NCBI RefSeq assembly: GCF_040412425.1
Contig: NC_089753.1
Span: 42,911,413 to 42,975,412 of the forward strand
Source of the DNA: Macrobrachium rosenbergii
Lineage: Eukaryota > Arthropoda > Malacostraca > Decapoda > Palaemonidae
Direction: 5' to 3'
DNA: 64,000 nucleotides
The translations under genes were made by a program, and so were the position numbers. A model generated the notes under the pieces. The model ran no database searches, was not told where the DNA came from, and saw only the letters and a list, made by a program, of their open reading frames with translations. Positions 25,010-54,417 of the stretch are shown here, piece after piece; the stretch's first letter is position 1; each line of letters begins with the position of its first letter.

Positions 25010-25793
25010 CGCAAATGCGCTGTTCCTTCCCCTCCCCGAAAAAAACTGCAAACCCGTTGCCTAAAAGCTTACAGGATTCAAGTATACCACTTTGAGAACT
25101 GTGCTAGAAATATGCAAGTAGCGGCGATGCTAGTTTAAAGAATATTCTAACCTTCCTCTGTTCAGGAATCATATCCGCTGACCCCAAAACCCTAGGCGAA
25201 TCTGACACCCACCCGTCTAAAAGCTTTCCCCTCACTTTCCAACTTCAACCTGACAATGTGTCTTAACTTTTCAAAAGACACCATCAGTCCCACTCGTTCG
25301 CTCTCTTTCTCTCCCATTCTCTCAAAATATCTCTAAGGCTTTCACATCTTTCTCTTCCATTCTCTCCGCAGGTCAGCACTATCTCTGCAAACAACGATCG
25401 ATATTTTAATCCGTTCTAACACATTCCCCAATCCTTTCTACAGCATATAACCTACGCACTTTAGACCACGTCCTATTTCGCATTAACTGCTAAAACATTT
25501 ACTGGCATTTTTTCTTTGTATCATAACACTCCTTCGCCAGCCTTTGCGATTGCTTCTCACCATCATTAACTCCAGTGTCAACCCAGGAACCTTTTTCACA
25601 TTATTCAAGCCCATGCTTAGGGTCCAATTTCCCCACTTTCTGCTTGTACTTTCCACCTGTCTAACTCGTCCTATTTTCACCCAGCTGTCCAACGTCTTTC
25701 ATATTACCTTACTCTACTGTTCAACCTTCATTCATAGCCAAACCCTTATAAGAGTCCAGAAAGTGACCCAGTGGTCTCTTTAAACTTCGGTGT
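25007..25793. other. No gene recognised
   Basis: Pyrimidine-rich unique DNA. Frames on both strands at 25483-25783 overlap and show no recognisable family. Confidence 0.4.
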
Positions 25794-25795
25794 AG

Positions 25796-25840
<45 letters not shown>

Positions 25841-25880
25841 ATGATAATAATGATGATAATAATCATCATCATCATCATAA
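25794..25880. repeat. (AGT)n followed by (AAT/ATC)n
   Basis: AGT trinucleotide run at 25794-25840, then short ATA and ATC repeats. Confidence 0.9.
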
Positions 25881-26880
25881 AAATAATCATAATAATAAAA
25901 AATTTATATAGTTCATCAATACAATACTTTCTCCACAATCCTTCATGACAAAGTGGTAATTATCCATTGCTCTGTCTACCATTAGCTTAAAGAAAACTCT
26001 CGTAGCCCCATATATAATATTAGTGCTTAAGCGTTCATTTGTATTATTGTTACCATAATTATCGCCGATTATCGTCCCCATTCTGTTCTCCCTCTAACAT
26101 TACCCAGCCTTGCCTCTATTCCGTATAAAATGCGCGAGGTCCCTCATTATAAGAATGACCTATACTTTTGCGTATGTGTACAGGAATGTGAAATTGTTAT
26201 ACAAACATTGTCCATCAAATGAGCGAGTCATTAATTTGATTAATCGCCCTTTTTACGGCCAGTGGGAGACAAACAACAAGAAAAATAAAAAAAAAAAAAG
26301 GGAGAGATGGTTACTAATTGAAAGGTCAAAGATCGATTCCCACAGAGAGAAAACGTGTGAAACTTAGACGGGAAAAATTGCAAGAAAGTGCAAAAGCATT
26401 ACGAGGTTGACTTACTCTTTATATATAGAATGGATGAATAGTAGAGAAATTCACCTAAAAAATAGTGAAAATTAATATTGAAGGCAAAGGAAAGGCAGTT
26501 AATCGAAAAAAATATATTTACCGATTAGTGAAAGTAATAATTACCGAATTCATGGTAACTAAGTAAAACTATACAGACCATAAACGTCTGTAACAAATGC
26601 ACTGCAATAAATGCAAAGAAATAAATAACTAAAAATATTAAGATAAAAAAAAACGAATCTTTAATAAAGACACAAGAAACACGCAACAGCGTAATTATAA
26701 TGTACCTAACAAACATTCTCGATTTTTTTCTTTATTAACAACAGAACATTGACGCATTCACTTCCACGATTAATATTTATCCGCAAACACTGACCAATTA
26801 CGCACGGAGAAACACTTACGCTAGACATGACCTAACAACGGAAAGAGCCCCTCGCTAAAAAGTGACAATCATCTAAGTAA
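25881..26880. other. No gene recognised
   Basis: AT-rich unique DNA without a supported gene. Confidence 0.4.
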
Positions 26881-28112
26881 GTCCCTCTCATGTCATCTAA
26901 GTTTCTTTCAGGTCATCTATGTCCCTCTCAGGTCATCTAAGTAAGTCCCCCTCAGGTCATCCAAGTAATTCCCTTTCTGGTCATGTAAGTAAGTCCCTCT
27001 CAGGTCATCTAATTAATTCCCTTTCAGTTCATCTAATTAATTCCCTCTCAGGTCATCTAATTAATTCCCTCTCAGGTCATCTAATTAATTCCCTCTCAGG
27101 TCATCTAATTAATTCCCTCTCAGGTCATCTAATTAATTCCCTCTCAGGTCATCTAAGTAAGTCCCTCTCAGGTCATCTAAGCAATTTCCTCTCAGGTCAT
27201 CTAAGCAATTCCCTCTCAGGTCATCTAAGCAATTCCCTCTCAGGTCATCTAAGTAATTCCCTCTCAGGTCATCTAAGTAATTCCCTTTCAGATCATCTAA
27301 GTGAGTCCCTCTCGGGTCATCTAAGTAATTCCCTCTCAGGTCATCTAAGTAATTCCCTCTCAGGTCATCTAAGTAATTCCCTCTCAGGTCATCTAAGTAA
27401 GTCCCTCTCAGGTCATCTAAGTAAGTCCCTCTCAAGCATCTCCCTTTCAGATCATCTAATTCCCTCTCAGGTCATCTAAGTAATTCCCTTTCAGATCATC
27501 TGAGTAATTCCCTTTCAGGTCACCTAAGTAAGTTCCTCTCAATCCCTCTCAGGTCATCTAAGTAATATACATTCAGGTCATGTAAGTAATTCCCACTCAG
27601 GTCACCTAAGTAATTCCCTCTCAGATCATCTAGGTTAAGTCCCTCTCTGGTCATACGTAATTCCCTCATCCCCTCTCAAGTATTCTAAGTAATTCACATG
27701 TAAGTAAGTCTCCCCCGGGTCATCGAAGAATTCCCTCTCAGGTCATCTAAGAAACTCATATTCAGGGCATCTAAGTAATTCCCTTTCAGATCATCTAAGT
27801 AATTCCCTCTCAGGTCATGTAAGCAAGTTCCTCTCAAGTCATATCCCTTTCTGACCATCTAATTCCCTCTCAGGTCATCTAAGTAATTCCTTTTCAGATC
27901 ATCTGAGTAATTCCCTCTCAGGTCATCTAAGTAAGTCCCTCTCAGTCCCTCTCAGGTCATCTAAGTAAGTCCCTCTCAGGTCATCTAAGTAACTCACATT
28001 CAGGTCATCTAAGAAACTCACATTCAGGGCATCGAAGTAATTCCCTCTCAGGTCATCTAAGTAATTCCCTCTCAGGTCGCTAAGTAATTCCCTCTCAGGT
28101 CGCTAAGTAATT
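26881..28112. repeat. Minisatellite, 24-bp unit, about 1.2 kb
   Basis: About fifty units of ggtcatctaagtaattccct plus ctca. Variants include aagcaattc, aagtaagtc, attaattcc and catctgagt. The centre (27000-27420) is the most regular; the edges carry partial and rearranged units. Long frames that read as eight-residue SGHLSNSL repeats, or the complementary repeat, are a by-product of the 24-bp period. The array ends about 645 bp upstream of the first exon of the channel gene. Confidence 0.95.
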
Positions 28113-28756
28113 CCTTCTTAGACGATTAATAAACGTGTTGACCTACAGTAGGTAATGAAAGCTGTAAACTTTCTTTCCATAGTTAAAGATAGCGTTAACC
28201 GATTCTCCTTCTCTTCATGATGCTTTAAATAGCCCATCACTTTCTCGCTAAAGAAAAATATGATAGATACATTTCCCTACGTCATTTGTCAAATCGTTCG
28301 TTTCCTCCACTTGTTTGTGATATTGGTTTCCTGATCTCGTTCAAGAGTATTCTGGTTTATTTGCTTGTGTGTTTGCGCATGTGTGAGGGCGTGAATGAGC
28401 AATTACTGATTTAGTGTTGTAATGAATCTATATTGATCAGGAATGACAGGCTCAAATATTTGTGCTCTGGTGAATTTCATTTTTCCAAGATTTTTACAGA
28501 ATCGATTATACAAATTAAATTGTAACAATCCTTTATGCAGCTTGCAAATGTTACTATGGTTTTTAACTATTGTATACTTTCAAATCAATTTGTATTCCAC
28601 TGAAAGTTTAATAAGGTAACTGTAACGTTATAAGAATCAAATCTTTTAACTTTGAAGCAACATTCCAACTGCTTAAGATTTCTTAAATACCAAAAAAAAA
28701 TTTATCACTTTGCACATAAGTCTTTCGAAATTTCTCATTCTTTCTTTCGCGCAAAG
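28113..28756 (+). other. Upstream region of the channel gene
   Basis: AT-rich unique DNA ahead of the first coding exon. The promoter and any 5' non-coding exon must lie here or within or upstream of the minisatellite. No TATA or initiator element stands out enough to call. A pyrimidine tract ending in gcaaag just before the chosen ATG could also be a splice acceptor. Confidence 0.3.
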
Positions 28757-42024
<13,268 letters not shown>

Positions 42025-42048
<24 letters not shown>

Positions 42049-42915
42049 AGAATCAGACCACAGATCTCCTAGGGAATTAAATCACAGAATTCCAGGAGAG
42101 TCAGACCACAGAACTCCCAAAGAATCGGACCACAGAACTTTAAGAAAATCAAAACACAGAACTCCCAGAGAATCAGACTTCAGAACTCTCAGAGAATCAG
42201 ACCACAGGATTCCCAGAGAATCAGAACACAGAGCTACCAGAGCATGAGCACAGAACTCCTAGGTAATCAGACCACATAACTAGAGAATCAGACCACAAAA
42301 CTAGAGAATCAGACCACAGAACTCCTAGAGAATCAGACCACAGAACTCCCAGTGAATCAGACCACAGAACGCCTAGAGAATCAGACCACAGAACTCCCAG
42401 TGAATCAGACCACAGAACTCCTAGAGAATCAGACCACAGAAATCCCAGTGAATCAGACCACAGAACTCCTAGAGAATCAGACCACAGAGTTCCCAGAGAA
42501 TCAGGCCACAGAGTTCCCGGAGAATCAGACCATAGAACTTTCAGAGAATCATAACACAGAACTCTCAGAAAATCACACCACAGAACTCCTAGAAAATCAG
42601 ACTACAGAACTCCTAGAGAATCAGGCCACAGAACTCCCACAGAATTAGAACACGGAACTCCTAGAGAATCAGACCACAGAACTAGAGAATCATACCACAG
42701 AACTTGAGAATTACACCACAGAACTCCTAGAGAATCAGACCACAGAACTCCTAGAGAGTCAGACCTCAGAACTTTCAGTGAATCAGACCACAAAACTCCG
42801 AGAGAATCAGACCACAGAACTCCTAGAAAACCACACTATAAAACTCCTAGAGAATCAGGCTACATAATTCCTAGAGAATCAAGCCACACAACTCACAGAG
42901 AATCAAACAACATAA
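42025..42915. repeat. Minisatellite, 24-bp unit, starting inside the CDS
   Basis: About thirty-five units of agaatcagaccacagaactc plus ctag or ccag. The first unit (42025-42048) is coding: its codons read RISPQNS and its final TAG is the stop of the channel gene. Short frames of the type NQTTELLE inside the array reflect the 24-bp period. The array lies in the 3' untranslated region or just beyond it. Confidence 0.95.
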
Positions 42916-43903
42916 CTCCACGTGTGATCACAACACAAACCAAATTGATATGACAAAAAGTGAGAGCAGGCTTAGCCTCAAGTACCAGTAGTTCACCCAG
43001 GAGGAAAGCTCAAAAGGCGCAGTACATAGAGGAGTTTCTTTTGCCCGACAAGGACTAACACACAGGGGTAACTCTAAGATGTAAGTGTGGACTACTGTCG
43101 GTCTTTGTGAGTATGCCATAACAAGTTATATTCCCTATCTTCAAGTTAATTTGTCAGGTGGCTTTCCTTCGGTATCAGAACAACTCAGCAAAACTGCTTT
43201 ATTGAATAAAAATATGAAAGCTCTATAGAGATACCGGAATTCTTGCTAACTTGCCTACTAGATTTTTGGTTTCAATACTGGATCCAACATCGTATTAGCC
43301 CCTACTCCAGCCATCTCTTTCAAACAATTCTACAGTGAAGCTGCGACCGACAATTTCCAAATCTCTCATTCCTGTCTGTAAAGTATCTTTTTACTGTAAC
43401 ATCAGCGCACTTATAACTATACTAGTATTCTAAACCAATACAGAAAAATACCTTAGTTTTCCTAAACTAATTTGGAGCACTGGATAAGCTAAAAGACTCT
43501 TGTATTTAAGTCAACCAATAATAAAATCCAATAAATTCTATTTTTCGTTCATTATCACTGAAATTACCTAATATTTCTCTTTGGCATCAACATCACTCTG
43601 GCGTCCTTCCTCCCATGAATCAATTATAACCAGCGTCTAACTAGAAGTTACCACTGTCCATATATTAAGATGTCTGGATTTTAACTGCTCGGAGACCAGA
43701 GACCTCACAATATATTTTTGGGAATAACTGCACCACAAACCATTGCAGCTGGAGGAAAATGAAAGTGGAGATCGGACCAAATTGGAAAAAAATTGTGACA
43801 TGGGGTAATTCAGGAGAGAGAGGGGGAAAATAAGAATTTAACAGATTAGATGAAAACAAGGAATAATAATATTTTGTTCAATCGATTAAAATATGTCTGA
43901 AAT
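42916..43903. other. Intergenic, no gene recognised
   Basis: Unique AT-rich DNA downstream of the minisatellite; no supported frame. Confidence 0.4.
43205..43210 (+). terminator. Candidate poly(A) signal of the channel gene
   Basis: The first canonical AATAAA past the minisatellite, about 1.16 kb after the stop codon. If used, the whole repeat array would be in the 3' untranslated region. Another AATAAA occurs near 43530. Confidence 0.3.
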
Positions 43904-44476
43904 ATGTCCACAAAAATAATAAATTATGCAATAGGCAAACTACTTTTATCAAAGCGAATCCGCAAAAGCAATAACGAAAAAGAAATAAGGCAGAGAAGAG
44001 ACAAAATGGGCGTAATGACAAATCCCCCAAAACAAAACCTTATCCGCGGAATCGAAGAGAACGCGCCTGCATCCTTTTTAAAGTCCCCCAATCACAATCA
44101 TTCTCGTGGATTGTTATTCGATCCTGACAGCAATGTTCCCCGGCGTTATTTTGCCTCGTTATGTACAACGAATAACTCCTCCGGCAGGCCCCGTTGGGTT
44201 CACGACATCAGGTGTCCGGGCGCCGTCGTAATGCCTCTCAATGTGACACTGCCGGCGATATGGACGCGTATCGGACGGGTGGCATCGCTCGTCGGCCGGG
44301 TTCGGGCCGTTACAGCGAAAACAAGCCTTATGGCCGATGCAGAGTTGAGTCACACGGCGCTGTCGCACGAAATAGGAATTGCTGCGTTGCTTTCTTTCAG
44401 CCTGCTTTTGCTTTTGGTGTTTCTTACGGATGGGTGGGAAAAAGATACTGGTTGTTTTTTTTTCCTTGTAATGTAA
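43904..44476 (+). other. Open, CpG-rich stretch; gene status uncertain
   Basis: A 190-codon frame runs from 43904 to 44476. Other long frames overlap it on the same strand (44194-44523) and the opposite strand (44159-44500). Between 44150 and 44400 the DNA is clearly GC- and CpG-rich compared with everything around it, which alone reduces stops in all frames. The C-terminal LLSFSLLLLLVFL of the longest frame could be a membrane segment. No family is recognised and no splice sites stand out. It could be a coding exon, a CpG-rich regulatory element or a foreign fragment. Confidence 0.25.
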
Positions 44477-44523
44477 ATATTTTAGACGAAATTTTCTCAC
44501 GGTTTTATAATAAAAGAGTTTGA

Positions 44524-46463
44524 TTGAATATACGGTGATGTCTTATTTTCTGAGGTAAATTGGCAGGATAGCCATTGGGGAAATGAACAAACAAAATAGG
44601 GAAGATATGTACTGTGCTTTATTCGCCTGATTAAAAGGCTTCAAATAGCATTTGGAATTACTCATCATTTTGAAGATTATAAGTATTCCTGTTGGAACAA
44701 TTACTTCAGTACCGGTGATATTTTTGCCCTGCTCCTTCAGTTAAATAATGAATATTTTACCTAGATGACAACGACAATAATATACCTCTCGCTATAAAAT
44801 AAAAAAAATATCCCAGAATGCACTCATTCAAATATTAGAAGCTTTACATTAAAAGTATGGGATTAAAAGGATCACAGCAAGATGGGATCTGTGTTTAAAC
44901 ACATCTAATAATATCAAGTACACCGCTGGCAGAGACTTTTATATTAGGTATATATCTGTTTATATATATAGACATACAAAGCCGCTGATTTTGATACGAA
45001 TTGCTTAAGAAAGAGAGAGTTTGCCCAAATACCTTCTAAGCAGTAATCTTCTACAACATTAGACAGAACACTCTTATTATGTAATGGAATTAACTGTCAA
45101 TGATGCCTTGTTAATATGACTGAAATCCAATTTTTCACTAAGGCATTCCAATGCAACCGGAATGAGACTATTCTTTTGACATGGTTTTCTGAAAAAGTGA
45201 AAAAAACACGAAAAAACGGCAGACAATAGATAGTTTGCATTAAGGGTAAGCTCTCAGATATTATGCTTTGCACTATGCATCCCATTTTTTTTTCTGTGTG
45301 TTAGTGCGTATGTTTTTTTTTTTTTTACTAATATCCTAATTTATTTCCCCTGAATGGGAGAGGACATTCTTCTTTGTCTTTTGTTTATGCGCCTAATTGC
45401 TGTTTTTTTTCTCGTTGTGCATCTCATTGGTTTGTTTTCTCAAAACCCTTATGCTGTTTAAATCGTGCTAATGTTTTTCTTGCAAACCGCTCTACTATTT
45501 CGCCCCTCACTATTCGAATGCTGTTCTTGTTTTCGTGCCCTCTGCACTTTTGCCTTCATATTCCACAAGAGGCCCTGTTTACGACCTGATATTTTAGACA
45601 GAAACCTACCAGATTCGTACGAAACTATGTCACTAAAACCCTGTCCTATCCCTCCACCGTGGTCCCATTTTCCGCGCATTCCTTCGGCCCCTGCGCCTCC
45701 CCTTCTGGTGAGGTATAAGAGGGTATGTTTTAATAGGCCTAGTTCCATGCTTCCCCCTCCTTGCTCTTTCCCTTCCACTCTTCTTATTCAGCTTTTCCCG
45801 TCAATATACTTCTTCCTGAAGGCATATGAAGCTCCTGTTTCCCGAACTGACAGAACACTATGAGTAAATGTGTTAATAGGTCTAGTTTAACACGCCTTCC
45901 TCTTTCTCCGCCTCCTCTATGAATGGATGTGTTACTCGGCCTAGTTTAACACTTCTCCTTTCCTTCCTTCTCCTCTTGTTTTTCCTCTTATCTCTCCTCC
46001 CCTAACTCTTCCTTTCCTTCCTCCTCCCCCTCCTCCCCTTCCAAGAGGTACCAAGAGGCCTGCGCCGTAGGCTTGCAACGTCCGGAATGTGAAATTGAAA
46101 CGATAAAAACTTTGGAATTCTTAGCAAGCTGATAACTTCCCATCCCTTCCGCCCCCTTACACTCAACCCCTTCCCTTGGAAGCAGGGGAGTCCCCCACCC
46201 TATTTCCATGTAGGGGGAGTCACCATAAGCTTAGATCCAAAGTTTATTAGATTAGAAACCGTGCTCATTAAGGAGGTTGTCCTCTTCTGTGTCATATCAT
46301 TAGGAAACTTTGTCAAAAGAATTTCTCGTAGTCGTGGCTCCGTGAAGTCGAAAATTAAACTTATTTTCTGTACTCTTTCATAAATAAGTGTGTTAGATCG
46401 GTTTCTAAGTAGTGTGACAACTATGTCAGTTAGGCTCCAAAATTTTTTCTCTCTCCATTTCCC
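44524..46463. other. Intergenic, no gene recognised
   Basis: AT-rich unique DNA to about 45300, then strongly pyrimidine-rich DNA (45370-46060). In it the phrase aggcctagtttaacac recurs (45895, 45938 and a variant near 45737). Frames on both strands at 45458-45863 follow composition bias. Confidence 0.4.
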
Positions 46464-46464
46464 T

Positions 46465-46571
46465 TGAGTGTGTATGTGTATATACATATATATATATATA
46501 TATACATACACAGTAGGTGTATACGTACACATACACACACATGCACACACACACACACACACACACATATG

Positions 46572-46654
<83 letters not shown>

Positions 46655-46690
46655 ATATATTATATATATATATACATATGTATATAAATA
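46465..46690. repeat. (TA)n/(CA)n compound microsatellite
   Basis: TA and CA runs in alternation, the longest TA tract at 46577-46676. Confidence 0.95.
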
Positions 46691-46843
46691 CTTAGTTTGT
46701 GCTTGCGTTTAGAGTTAATGACATTTACTAAACGCTGGCATTCATAAAAGCAGCTTGCAATGGAAGCTTTGTTTCCTTATCAAAATACATCGATATTTTT
46801 TTTAGTTCGATGCAAAAGCTACAGTCGCAATCTCAAGGCAGCA

Positions 46844-46844
<1 letters not shown>

Positions 46845-46933
<89 letters not shown>
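46845..46933. repeat. (AAT)n microsatellite
   Basis: Uninterrupted AAT run of ~89 bp. Confidence 0.95.
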
Positions 46934-46934
<1 letters not shown>

Positions 46935-47029
46935 CAAAATATCACCAGTTACATTTCTGAGCACAATTGCTGCTCATAACAGCCTCCTATAGGCTGCTGT
47001 AAGTTTCTAGGCGCTTCAGATTTTTGGGG

Positions 47030-47104
47030 TGAGGCTGCTAGCCCCTTGCTCATGCCCCCTCCGACTTTCGTTGGCGGTCACCCATCCGAGGACTAACCTT
47101 ATCA
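47030..47104 (-). mobile_element. 5S rRNA-like fragment, possible SINE or LINE piece
   Basis: 47075-47100 (ggcggtcacccatccgagga then ctaacc) resembles the reverse complement of the conserved middle of 5S rRNA (the GTTAGTACTNGGATGGG region), with a few differences. The adjoining sequence (ggggtgaggctgctagcccc) is not 5S. The fragment is followed after ~22 bp by (AAT)n. It is probably a piece of a retroelement that carries a 5S-like segment. Confidence 0.4.
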
Positions 47105-47122
47105 TAACACCGTGGAGAAAGT

Positions 47123-47126
<4 letters not shown>

Positions 47127-47194
<68 letters not shown>
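47127..47194. repeat. (AAT)n microsatellite
   Basis: AAT run of ~68 bp next to the 5S-like fragment. Confidence 0.95.
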
Positions 47195-47677
47195 GTATTT
47201 TAAGTAAAATATTTGAGTGAATGGGAATATTTAGTTATTTACTGAACTGATTAAACAAATAAATATATGCCAGGAATTACTTGTGTACCACTATACTGAT
47301 TCAGTAAAATCCGAGGTAAAAGGAACTAAAAATAAAAAGTGCCTCCCTTTAATTTTGCGGGTCGACTGCACGAACTTACAAATTAAATTCATTAAAAAAA
47401 ATATCATCCAATTTCCGAATACATTCCATGCAAAGAGAGTATGATTCTATAGGCTACAAAGTCCTACCTGTAACAGTCCTAATACCCACAGTATGAAAAA
47501 CACTATTCAAGACTATAAGCTTTTTTTATTTACTAGACCAACAATCGTAACTTACTGAGTGGTTCTCTGTAGTTAAAAATGGTAGTAATAAAAAAAATAC
47601 AGAACTTCTTTGAAGTCTGTTGCAAAAAAAAAGACTATACTAACCTATATAATACAGTCTTTAAAATCATTAAAAAC
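47195..47677. other. No feature recognised
   Basis: AT-rich unique DNA. Confidence 0.4.
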
Positions 47678-48070
47678 AAGTGAAAAATGCGCTGAAGTTC
47701 CTTCGGCGCAATCGAGTTTTCTATATAACGTATAATCAAGGCCACCGACAACAGATCTATCTTTCGGTGGTTCCGGTATAATGCTGTATGAGCAGCGACC
47801 CATGAAACTTTAACCACGGCCCGGTGGTGGCCTGTCCTATAGCGTTGCCAGACGCACGATCATGCCTAACTTTAACCTTAAATAAAATAAAAAAACTACT
47901 GAGGCTAGAGGGCTGCAATTTGGTATGAGTGATGATTGGAGGGTGGATAATCAACATACCAATTTGCAGCCCTCTAGCCTCGGTAGTTTTTAAGATCTGA
48001 GGGCGGACGGAAAAAAGTGGGGAAAGACAGACAAAGCCATCTCAATAGTTTTCTTTTACAGAAAACTAAA
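47678..48070 (-). mobile_element. Family A repeat, full copy
   Basis: Reverse-complement copy of the family at 5520, the longest in the window (~390 bp). All three hairpins are present: the terminal gcgctgaagttccttcggcgc, the central palindrome and the opening gttttcttttacagaaaac. An extra inner segment, gaccaccgaaagat-like in element direction, is missing from the copy at 5520. Confidence 0.8.
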
Positions 48071-49381
<1,311 letters not shown>

Positions 49382-49401
49382 TGGCTTAGAAATGGAATAA
49401 T

Positions 49402-49428
49402 TATATATATATACTGTATATATATATA

Positions 49429-49505
<77 letters not shown>

Positions 49506-49580
49506 TATATATACACAATATATTATATATGTATATATACATTATATATTATATATTATATATACATATATATAGCCTAT
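49402..49580. repeat. (TA)n loop between inverted SINE copies
   Basis: TA repeats with short spacers lie at the centre of an inverted repeat. The flanks atgtggcttagaaatgg (49380) and ccatttttaagccacat (49588) pair with each other. Confidence 0.85.
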
Positions 49581-49608
49581 ATATAACTCCATTTTTAAGC
49601 CACATTAA

Positions 49609-49925
49609 CGGCACGAATAGAGAATAGAATATAGATTTTGGGGAAAAGGACAAGCGCTGGGACCTATGAAGCCATTCAGTGCTGAAACGAAAATTGATAG
49701 TACAAAGGTCTGAAGGTACAACAAAAGGAAAACCTCGCAGTTGCACTATGAATCAGTGGTTAGGAGAGTGTGGAAAGTAAGATGGAAGAGAAAGAATATG
49801 AACGGCGGTACAGTAAAAGGAATGAAAGGGGTTGCAGCTAGGGGTCGAAGGGACGCTGCAAAGAACCCTAAGTAATGCCTACAGAGCACTGCACTAAGTG
49901 CACTGACGGTACTACAACCTCCCCC
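49609..49925 (-). mobile_element. SINE-like family S copy (full)
   Basis: Minus-strand full copy, the right arm of the inverted pair around the TA loop. Confidence 0.85.
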
Positions 49926-53814
<3,889 letters not shown>

Positions 53815-54135
53815 ACCTGGGCAGACTTAGTTCCAGTAGTTGGGCATAGGCCTAGTTTTAGTAATTGCCCTTAGCTCAGTAGTTACGCAGACGCTTAATG
53901 TCGAAGTAGTTGAGCATAGACCTGGTCTTAGTAGTGGCCCGTAGCTCAGTAGCTGCAAAGATTATGGCACAGAGTTAGATTTAGTAGTGGCCCTAAACTC
54001 AGTAGTTGCGCAGACTAAGACATAGACCTAGTCTTAGTTGTGACTCTTATCTCAGGGGTTGCGCAGACTATGGCATAGACATGCAGTATTCTTATTAGTG
54101 GTCCTTAGCTCATTAGCTGCCCTTAGCCCAGTAGT
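53815..54135. repeat. Degenerate ~55-bp tandem repeat
   Basis: Phrases ttagtagtggccctaagctc (with variants), agtagttgcgcagac, tatggcatagac and ctagtctta recur about six times at 50-65 bp spacing. Confidence 0.75.
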
Positions 54136-54417
54136 TACGATTACGCTTAACCTAAGTAGTAACGCATAAACTCGACCTCGGTAACTGAGCATAAATTTTA
54201 TATCAGTCGGTGAGCAGAAGGTAAACACAGCCTCCTTGTTGGACATCTAGGCCTAGTGATATTTGTTTGCCTTTAAGACAACATGTAATGCGTTCTTTGC
54301 CTGGGATGTTGGTTACGTTCACAATGAATTCAGCTGGGGATTTTAATCACCTACGGCGGAACAGCTCTGTTTGACGTCATCCGCGCATCCCTTCTCTTTC
54401 ATCTCCATTTCGCTCTG

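Noticed and set aside
26919..27479. 186-codon frame with eight-residue repeats
   Set aside because: It follows the 24-bp minisatellite exactly and is mirrored by a frame on the other strand. There is no signal peptide or unique domain.
26881..28112. CRISPR-like array of short repeats
   Set aside because: The units are directly adjacent without unique spacers, and the genome is eukaryotic. It is a minisatellite.
42352..42648. 98-codon frame of NQTTELLE repeats
   Set aside because: It is the 24-bp minisatellite downstream of the channel stop. It is separated from the channel CDS by stop codons and has no independent start context.
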